A program made the translations under genes and the position numbers. A stretch of 8,426 nt of DNA, from NCBI GenBank assembly GCA_002409405.1, contig DHNG01000020.1, forward strand, positions 1 to 8,426, in the 5' to 3' direction. The notes under the pieces were generated by a model. That model did no database searches, was not told the DNA's origin, and saw nothing but the letters and a program-made list of their open reading frames with translations. Positions within the stretch are counted from its first letter, which is position 1. Every line of letters begins with the position of its first letter. Origin of the DNA: Flavobacteriales bacterium UBA5422. Lineage in GTDB: Bacteria > Bacteroidota > Bacteroidia > Flavobacteriales_D > Crocinitomicaceae. This document shows, piece after piece, positions 1 to 6,400 of the stretch.

Positions 1-29
1 CGGCGCAAGATCGCCTATTCTTCCTCTTC

Positions 30-71
30 ACAAGCTACGCTTGTTCTGGTGGGAGAGTAAGTCGATGCCAC
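30..71 (+). rRNA. Possible 3' end of a 5S rRNA (partial, atypical)
   Basis: Positions 46-71 read CTGGTGGGAGAGTAAGTCG then ATGCCAC. This closely resembles the loop E/helix V/helix I end of Bacteroidota 5S rRNA as I remember it (a GTGGGAGAGTAGGTCG-type end closing with GCCA), and six T follow directly, as after a mature rRNA. A small hairpin, ACAAGC-TAC-GCTTGT (30-44), sits where the tip of helix IV could lie. Against the call, positions 1-29 do not show the expected GATGGTACTG-like strand or the GAACAGAGAAGTTAAGCC-like region that should lie within 71 nt of the 3' end. It may therefore be a 5S with an unusual extended arm, a decayed fragment, or a chance likeness. The 5' part would lie outside the window. 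Confidence 0.3.
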
Positions 72-78
72 TTTTTTG
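60..78 (+). terminator. T-run after the 5S-like end
   Basis: Six consecutive T (72-77) directly follow the 5S-like GATGCCAC end, and four more T follow after one G. If the 5S reading is right, this is where a plus-strand rRNA transcript would stop, and the gene on the other side (557-2026, minus strand) would be convergent with it. There is no strong stem immediately before the run apart from the closing helix a 5S would supply, so the call stands or falls with the 5S call. Confidence 0.25.
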
Positions 79-192
79 TTTTATATTGCTTCACTGATAA
101 CACTCTCTGATACAATAAAGGCTCCTTCAAACGCAACTTTTCCCCTTCCGAAGTAAAAGAACTACTTGCTTGAAAACCCCAACCCCATGTTG

Positions 193-255
193 ACTTTGCG
201 GCCTCTGCGATAAAAGAAATGCAACTTTGCGCCTCTGCGGTAAAAAGAAATACTT
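193..255. repeat. Direct repeat, copy 1 (CCTCTGCG type)
   Basis: First copy of the 63-bp unit. It contains two tandem half units, TTTGCGGCCTCTGCGATAAAA (from 195) and TTTGCGCCTCTGCGGTAAAA (from 226). It differs from copy 2 by T/C at the fourth base, A/C in the AGAAAT/AGCAAT segment, and one substitution plus one indel in the A-rich end. The offset between copies is 197 bp, too irregular and too similar in the intervening blocks for a CRISPR array. Confidence 0.8.
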
Positions 256-389
256 CCTTGTTTGAAAACCCCAACCCATATTGATCAAATGAATCCGAAT
301 TTGTTGAAAGAATGAAACGAATAACTCACTAGTCTTACTCAAGAACCGATAAATGTAGCTTATAACTGAATAACTCCTTCAAACGTAGA

Positions 390-451
390 ACTCTGCGGCC
401 TCTGCGATAAAAGCAATGCAACTTTGCGCCTCTGCGGTAAAATAAATACTT
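390..451. repeat. Direct repeat, copy 2 (CCTCTGCG type)
   Basis: Second copy of the unit at 193-255, in the same orientation. As with the first copy's surroundings, it is preceded by a block beginning CTCCTTCAAACG (374-385), but here that block runs straight into the CTCTGCGG segment, so the roughly 60 bp that separate them upstream are missing. That arrangement suggests unequal recombination or slippage between short repeats. Confidence 0.8.
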
Positions 452-520
452 ACTTATTAACTATTAGCAGAATGTGGTCTTCCGTAGGCTAAAAAGAACG
501 TGTGAATTCCCCCAAATTAC

Positions 521-544
521 AACCCTGTATATCTAAACAGTGTT
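521..544 (-). terminator. Weak hairpin downstream of the propeller gene
   Basis: AACCCTGT (521-528) can pair with ACAGTGTT (537-544) across an 8-nt loop, giving an 8-bp stem with one mismatch. It starts about 12 bp beyond the stop codon of the 557-2026 gene, the right place for an end of transcription. On the minus strand it is followed by GTAATTTGGGGG rather than a clean T-run, so it is at best a weak intrinsic terminator or an mRNA-end stabiliser. Confidence 0.3.
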
Positions 545-556
545 AGAATAGCAACT

Positions 557-2026
557 TTATTTAACTTCTATTTTTTGATTATAAATTATTTCTTGCGCAC
601 TATTTTTGATCACTAATAAATAAATTCCCTTCGAAACAGAGTTGATATCAACATGTGTTTCTTGCAAGTTACTGGCTTTCGTTGTCAAGACTTCTTTTCC
701 AAGTAAATTAAACAGAGAAATTTTAACGTCAGAAGAAGCACCAATGGAAGAAGATATTGTCAGCTGGTCACTGGCAGGATTGGGGTATACAACGATTTCC
801 TGATTGTTTCCCACTGTTTCAATTGAAACCAATGGATTTGTACTAAAATCATCATTGGAACTGATGTACGGCTGATCCTTACCAATTCGGATAACAAAAA
901 TACTTGATCCGCCGGGACCAATATCTTCATTGTATCCAACGGCAATCGCTCCGTGATTGTATGTTGTGATTATTTCTCCCAAGACTTGAGTAGATGCGTA
1001 TTGTACGGTACCTAATGTTGAAAAGTAATCTCCGTTATAGGTAAACGAAAAGAAGAATAAGTCTTCTTTTCCATAAGAAAATTCATCGCTATTAGACGTG
1101 CAAACGGCAAAACGCCCGGAGGAATTGTGCGAAGTAATACCAACACCTGCTTCTTTATTGCTGTTTTGAGTTGTTGTGTTAATAATAACACCCGATCCGT
1201 CTGTGATTAATACGTATAATTGAGATTGATCAAGAGAAGCATTTATTTTTCCTCCGACACCATAAATTTTTTGATTGGATAAGTCGATGTCAAGATCTGC
1301 TATTTCATAGTGACTGTTATCCCCAGATATATGATTCCATAATTGTGTACCATTGTCTTGCATCCTGGTTAACCAGGCCTGTTTGAAATTCGTGAGATTA
1401 TTATAGAAATAGCCTCCGATAATAAATGTAGAATCGTCAAAAGTTTTTATAGTTAAAGCATTATCATTCCCCGGATTGTCAATCTGTTCTTCCCAAAGGA
1501 CAGTTCCGTTATAATCTGTCCTTACGATGTAAATGTCAGTTAATCCATCAGAAGTATTATTGGTTTCTCCAACAAGAATCAGCCCGTTATCAGCTGTTAA
1601 AGCCATATCGTGCATCCGTTCCCAACTACTTGTTCCATATGTCTTAAACCATTCTTCTGTTCCATTCTCACTAATTTTCCATACGGCAAAATCATAGGCA
1701 CCGTTTCCGGATGAATTGGTATATCCTCCGACAAAAAAGCCATCATTTGCTATGTGTTTTACCCTTATTCCCCAATCAGTTTCAACTCCTCCATAATGGT
1801 GTGACCAGACGTAGTCACCCAGACTATCGACTTTTAGTAGAAACATTTGAGAGGGACCATCCAAAAAACCAGAAGAGGCACCGGTAATGACATAACTGGA
1901 ATCCGGTAGTTCAACGATTCCCTGCCCGAAATCATACCCGTCACTTGAATATTGCTTATAAAAATTGGATTGACTGTATCCCAATCCGGAAAGCAGTAAA
2001 ATGATTAACAGCGCTGATAATTTCAT
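557..2026 (-). CDS. Secreted predicted seven-bladed beta-propeller with T9SS type A sorting domain
   Basis: A 489-residue exported protein. Residues 1-18 form a signal peptide (one Lys, a Leu/Ile core, likely cleavage after GYS before Gln19). Residues about 25-390 show strikingly regular repeats: Trp at 74, 126, 178 and 230, each closing an NGT..W-like turn, exactly 52 residues apart. The same register continues, without Trp, near 282, 334 and 386. Each unit has the form dgG.ivvG.t......D.flvk.d..Gt..W, so seven blades are predicted. Residues about 411-489 are a T9SS type A C-terminal sorting domain (VYPNPASDQLTI, then SLFNLLGKEV, then a GIYLLVI strand), known to be recognised by the T9SS and usually cleaved. 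The ATG at 2026 lies 11 bp after the stop of the barrel gene, so the two are probably cotranscribed. No catalytic motif is visible; binding or adhesion is inference. The sorting domain is secure, the exact ligand unknown. Confidence 0.9.
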   Translation of the reverse strand: MKLSALLIILLLSGLGYSQSNFYKQYSSDGYDFGQGIVELPDSSYVITGASSGFLDGPSQMFLLKVDSLGDYVWSHHYGGVETDWGIRVKHIANDGFFVGGYTNSSGNGAYDFAVWKISENGTEEWFKTYGTSSWERMHDMALTADNGLILVGETNNTSDGLTDIYIVRTDYNGTVLWEEQIDNPGNDNALTIKTFDDSTFIIGGYFYNNLTNFKQAWLTRMQDNGTQLWNHISGDNSHYEIADLDIDLSNQKIYGVGGKINASLDQSQLYVLITDGSGVIINTTTQNSNKEAGVGITSHNSSGRFAVCTSNSDEFSYGKEDLFFFSFTYNGDYFSTLGTVQYASTQVLGEIITTYNHGAIAVGYNEDIGPGGSSIFVIRIGKDQPYISSNDDFSTNPLVSIETVGNNQEIVVYPNPASDQLTISSSIGASSDVKISLFNLLGKEVLTTKASNLQETHVDINSVSKGIYLLVIKNSAQEIIYNQKIEVK

Positions 2027-2037
2027 TGTCTCATTTT

Positions 2038-3273
2038 TTAGTTATTAAAACGATAGCTCAGGTTCAGTGAGCATCCATATCCTTTTCCAACACCAATTGT
2101 TCCAACAACATCACTTGTCGCTATACCAATGTTGAAGCTTTTCCATACAGCTTGTGCGTATAAATTTGCCCGAAGACCTGTGTATCCACCATACGACACA
2201 CCAACTCCCATCCGGAACCATTTTTTACTTCTGTAATGCGCACCGGCATATAACATAGGAATAGATCCATTTTGAACATAGACCCTACCTCCGTAGAAAA
2301 ACTGAAACATTTTAGTGTTGTGTTCATCAATGATCTTTCCGATTTGAACGGTAAAAGGAAGCGCAATTGTCTTGGAAACGGTATCTCGTCGGAGTCCCAA
2401 TTCATCTGCTACATTTTTTCCTTCTCCAAAAACCGTTTCACCGTTAGTTAAATTTGAAATAGTGTATCCATCATATTGAATAAGCGTATCCATTGAATAA
2501 CGGGAAATATTCTTATTGATAAACCCGACACCTAAATTCTGAACTGAGAATTGCAGGAAAGAAGGTTTTTCGTCGGGACCCACCTTGAAAAAGAAATTGG
2601 CATCTATTCCAACGCCGATTCCTTTATAATAAGGTCCCATTGAAGTAATGTCAGCACGACCATTTAAACGTAATTCAGCATCAAAACCAGTTTCATCCTG
2701 TTGAAACGAAGCATCATTGAGGTAAGCTCCAATATAATTCGTGATTCCATACACATTGAGTGAGATACTTGATTTGCTTTTTCCATCAATGAACCCGAAG
2801 CCGATTTTATGCGCAGTGGTTAGTCCCACCACCATATTCGACAAGTCGACTTCTGAACCTAGATAGGGCTCATTTCCGCGGAACATTAATCCGAATAAGC
2901 CATCTCTGTATCGTGCGGCACCACTGGAAAACAGACCTGCTTTTACCACAATTCCCCAATTCTTGGTTTTAAACGGTTTGGCATTATAGTTAATGTATTC
3001 CAACGTCGGTTCCGCATAAAATCCGATTCTGTTCAATGACCGTTGCTTTCCATCTACTTTCGTGATGAGATCAGCTGGAATTTCTCCTCCGAAAACGAAA
3101 TAATTTGTCAGCTTATTTGAAACAGATGATGTTGCAAATTCCCCGGATCCAATCAAATTGATTTCGTGCTTTCGCTGTAATGTATCGTAATTAAGGGGTA
3201 AAAAATTTTGTGCTGTCGAGGAAAACAGAACAAAAAATAAAAAGATAAAGCCAACAAGCGAACGCATCATCAT
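2038..3273 (-). CDS. Outer-membrane beta-barrel protein, DUF5723-like
   Basis: About 411 residues. The frame stays open upstream to a TTG at 3300, but three ATG codons in a row (3273, 3270, 3267) directly precede a signal peptide (MMMRSLVGFIFLFFVLF, cleavage near STAQ), so I place the start at 3273; 3270 or 3267 are equally possible. The mature part is rich in alternating hydrophobic/polar strands with many Gly and aromatic residues and ends in a strand LNLSYRF plus two Asn, typical of an outer-membrane barrel. The segment GNEPYLGSEVDLSNM, about 130 residues in, recalls DUF5723-type Bacteroidota proteins as I remember them. The QYMFNPLxxNPAYAG-like start of PorP/SprF proteins is absent, so I do not call it SprF. 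It probably shares an mRNA with the propeller gene 11 bp downstream, which suggests a role in anchoring or handling that secreted partner (inference). Confidence 0.75.
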   Translation of the reverse strand: MMMRSLVGFIFLFFVLFSSTAQNFLPLNYDTLQRKHEINLIGSGEFATSSVSNKLTNYFVFGGEIPADLITKVDGKQRSLNRIGFYAEPTLEYINYNAKPFKTKNWGIVVKAGLFSSGAARYRDGLFGLMFRGNEPYLGSEVDLSNMVVGLTTAHKIGFGFIDGKSKSSISLNVYGITNYIGAYLNDASFQQDETGFDAELRLNGRADITSMGPYYKGIGVGIDANFFFKVGPDEKPSFLQFSVQNLGVGFINKNISRYSMDTLIQYDGYTISNLTNGETVFGEGKNVADELGLRRDTVSKTIALPFTVQIGKIIDEHNTKMFQFFYGGRVYVQNGSIPMLYAGAHYRSKKWFRMGVGVSYGGYTGLRANLYAQAVWKSFNIGIATSDVVGTIGVGKGYGCSLNLSYRFNN

Positions 3274-3307
3274 ATCTATTCTCAAAAGGGTTGTATTCAA
3301 CGGTTAA

Positions 3308-3340
3308 CAAATTATTTTACATGAAAACTACTTATTCAAA
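3308..3340 (-). promoter_or_regulatory. Candidate Bacteroidota promoter for the barrel/propeller operon
   Basis: On the minus strand, TTTG (3337-3340) is followed after 22 nt by TAATTTG (3308-3314). This fits the Bacteroidota -33 TTG / -7 TAnnTTTG pattern except that the -7 box is one base short. Transcription would start near 3301, leaving a leader of about 28 nt before the ATG at 3273. It lies downstream of the strong terminator of the preceding gene, where a new promoter is needed. Such AT-rich boxes arise easily by chance. Confidence 0.3.
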
Positions 3341-3440
3341 TGACAGATGATACAAGTTTTCATAATTTAAACGTATTCCGGATTTAATCCGTTGGCTAAA
3401 ATAGTTATTTTTTGTTCATCATACCGCGGTGATATCAAAC

Positions 3441-3463
3441 AAAAAAGGGGACATATTGTCCCC
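3441..3463 (-). terminator. Strong intrinsic terminator of the large repeat protein gene
   Basis: GGGGACA (3447-3453) and TGTCCCC (3457-3463) form a perfect 7-bp G+C-rich stem with a 3-nt loop. Read on the minus strand, the stem is followed immediately by TTTTTTG (3441-3446 plus the next base). It begins 23 bp after the stop codon at 3487, a textbook rho-independent terminator. It separates the large secreted protein from the barrel/propeller pair, which therefore probably have their own promoter. Confidence 0.9.
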
Positions 3464-3486
3464 TTGTACTTATTGTTAATACTGAT

Positions 3487-6400
3487 TTACCTGATTAAGT
3501 TCACATGACCGGTAAATTGCGACTGTTGGCTTGACGTTCGTCCTTTCACATCAATTTTCCATGTGTACGTCCCGTCCTGACATAATTTGCCATCAACACC
3601 ATATTTGCCGTTCCACCCCACATTCGTATCATGTGATTCGAAAATAACTTCTCCCCATCGGTTAAAGATAAGTAACGTATAATTGTATGGATCAAATCCT
3701 GTCGTGAAGATTGGTTTGAACGTTTCATTGTAATCATCTCCATCCGGTGTAAATGTATTCGGTACGTAAAACAATAACTCTTCTTTAAGGGTTACAGTTG
3801 CGTATGCAGTATCCACACATCCTGCAGGAGTTGATGCAACTAACATTACCTGATAAACACCTGCAAAATCATTCGGGTATTCATGGTATGGTGAATGTTC
3901 ATAGCTAGGTGCCGTTCCGTCTCCAAAATCCCAGTAATAAGAAGTTGCACCGGACGATTCATTGATCATCTGCGTTTCCCAGTCATAGGTTGTTAACTCT
4001 GCCGGTTTAGGGTAGAAGTCAGCAACAGGATTCGCTTCAACACATACATAATTATTGATGGTTAAGCTATTGGTACATCCTTCCGGAGTACTAACAACTA
4101 ATGTTACATCAAAACAACCCGGCACATTGAATACAGAAGAAACAGATCCACATCCTTGTAATACTTCACCATTCCCTAAATACCATGTGCAATTTGTCAG
4201 GTTTCCGGTAGAATTATTCGTAAAGGTTGGTATAACGGGATTACAACCATATAAGTTGATGCCATCGATATCCATTACCGGAATCGGCACAACACTTACA
4301 GTAATCTGATCTGTGTTACGACATCCATTGTGATCCGTTCCGATTACCGTATACGTTGTTGTGTCTGTAGGTGTGAATGGAACACCATTTACGACTCCAT
4401 TGTCCCACTGATATGTTTGAGCTCCTGAACCTGTTAATACGATCGGAACAGCTGCACACACAGAGAAATCATTCCCTGCGGAAACGTTTGGCAAAGCATG
4501 AATGGTTGCAATCGTAGACACATTTTGTGTTTGCTGACAACCTAATGTACTTCCTTCCTGAATATTGGTAATTGTATAAATGAATGTACCTGTAGTTCCT
4601 GTGGAAACAGGGAATGTAACAGTTGAACCGGTAGAAGTAGCAAATTGTGTTGCCCCGCCATTAATATTATAAGCAAATGTATACGGAGCAGTACCAACAG
4701 AACCTGTAAACACAACCTCCGGAAGAACGGCGTCCATGTGACATGCTTCAACAGGAGCAGAAATAGATGCAACAGGAAGTGGATTGACAGTAATTGTTTC
4801 GGTTAAATTCAAATCCTGATTACACAAACTTGCAGGATCCATTACATTGGTTAACGTATACACATATGTTCCTGGAACAGCTGTTGATTGGGTAACGGTT
4901 GCGATGTTAGAACCTGAAGTTGTAACGGTTTGTGTCGGCCCCCCGTTAATGTTGTAACTAAACGCATATTCATCCGAACTGTTCTGACCTGTAAATGTAA
5001 TCACAGGTGCTGTTGCATCCTGACAAACAGTAACAGTACCAGCTATTGTTGCAGTTGGCATTAAATTCACAACAACGGTTGCAGTACCGGTTTGTGCCTG
5101 AAAACATCCGGTTGTTACATCCATGACAGAGATCAATTGGTATACATATGTTCCTCCCACACTTGTCGGAACATTAACCGTTACGCTTGGAGATCCGGAA
5201 GTCATTACTGTTTGATTAACACCTCCGTTAATGGAGTAGGTAAATTCATAGTCGGAAGTTCCATAATCACCGGTAAATGTGATTTGAGGTTGTGCTGAAT
5301 ATTGACAAACAGTTGTGGATCCATAGATCGTTGCTGCCGGCAATGGATTGACAGTGATTGTCTGTGTTTCATTAATGTTTTGATTACAACCTGTAGCTGG
5401 ATCAGAAACATTCAAAAGTTCGTAAATATAAGTTCCCGGAACATTCGTAGGGGCATTTACAGTCGCTTGATTACTTCCCCCTGTTGTTGTAATTGTTTGT
5501 GAAGTTCCTCCGTTGATGTTGTATGAGAATGTATAATTTCCGCTACTGCCTGTCCCTGTAAATGTAATGACCGGCTGTGCATCGTTTTGACAAACTACTA
5601 CTGTTCCGGCAATATCAGCATCCGGCAATGGATTCACAATAACCGTAGAAGAGTGTCCCGAACCAGTAAATGTCTGCGAACATCCGGTAGAAATGTCTTC
5701 AACAGCTAATAACGTGTATTGGAACGTGCCGGGAGTTGCAGTAGGCACATTAATTGTTGCTGTGTTTGTACCGCTGGTAGAAATCGTTTGACTGGCACCT
5801 CCGTTTAACGAATAGGTGAATTGATAATTGGAAGTTCCGTTAGATCCTGTGAATGTAATTACAGGAGCAGCAGCATTTTGACAAACAGTTGCATCTGTTG
5901 CAATTGTTGCATTTGGTATCGGATTTACTACGATTGTAACCGATCCTGTCTGATCTTGCTCACACATCGCTGAACTGGATGAAGAGACATGAGTCAGGTT
6001 GTACGTGTAGCTACCAGGAGTAGCCGTAGGTACAGGAACTGTTACGGAGTTTCCGGAAGATGTGGTTACTGTCTGAGCAGCACCTCCGTTTATGTTATAA
6101 GTAAATGTAAATGGCGGAGGAGTCTGGCTCCCTGTAAAGGTGATTTCAGGAGGAGTATCTCCGGAACAGACAACATCGTTTCCTCCGATAGTTGCTTCAG
6201 GTCCTTGTATAACAGAAATAGGAACCTGGGCAGTTGCAGAGCATCCATCTGCAGTCTGAATGGTGAGGATTACATTCCCGCTACCAACAGCATTGTATAC
6301 GTGATTCGGGTCTGTATATGTTCCGGTTGTTTGCGGGACGCCCGATATCGTCCCCGTCGAGGAAGGGGTGACGACCCCATCACCAAAATTCCATTGATAT

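Larger units (their letters stand above)
122..451. repeat. Mosaic of short direct repeats in a non-coding region
   Basis: This gene-free stretch is built from repeated blocks. The longest pair is 193-255 and 390-451: about 63 bp, four differences including one indel, each holding CCTCTGCGATAAAAG followed by CTTTGCGCCTCTGCGG. Each copy is itself two related half units about 31 bp apart. A second block, TTGAAAACCCCAACCC, occurs at 170-185 and 262-277, both times preceded by a GTAAAA...TACTT segment. A third, CTCCTTCAAACG, occurs at 122-133 and 374-385. GCAACTTT recurs at 133, 221, 418 and 551, the last overlapping the stop codon of the neighbouring gene. Short open frames here only reflect the repeats. 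From memory, CTTTGCG/CCTCTGCG-type repeats are scattered between genes in many environmental bacteria; their function is unknown to me. The rest of 1-556 shows nothing else supportable. Confidence 0.8.

Noticed and set aside
35..342. Two small overlapping minus-strand ORFs at 35-274 and 127-342
   Set aside because: They translate the direct repeats in different frames (recurrent GWGFQ-like pieces), have no signal or family features, and lie in the non-coding repeat region.
122..451. CRISPR array
   Set aside because: Repeats differ in length and kind, spacing is irregular, and blocks overlap in a mosaic; there is no constant repeat with unique equal-length spacers.
2038..3300. PorP/SprF-type T9SS partner protein
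   Set aside because: The QYMFNPLxxNPAYAG-like N-terminus is missing and the protein is about 100 residues longer than typical members; the internal GNEPYLG segment fits DUF5723-like proteins better.
3274..3300. Upstream TTG start at 3300 for the barrel protein
   Set aside because: It adds nine residues including Asp and Arg before three consecutive ATG codons that directly begin a normal signal peptide.
4495..6204. SprB repeats
   Set aside because: SprB repeats as I recall them are shorter, with GG..PYtysWsnG and GtYtvtvtD motifs; here the units are about 95 residues with INGG..QT and a Cys pair.
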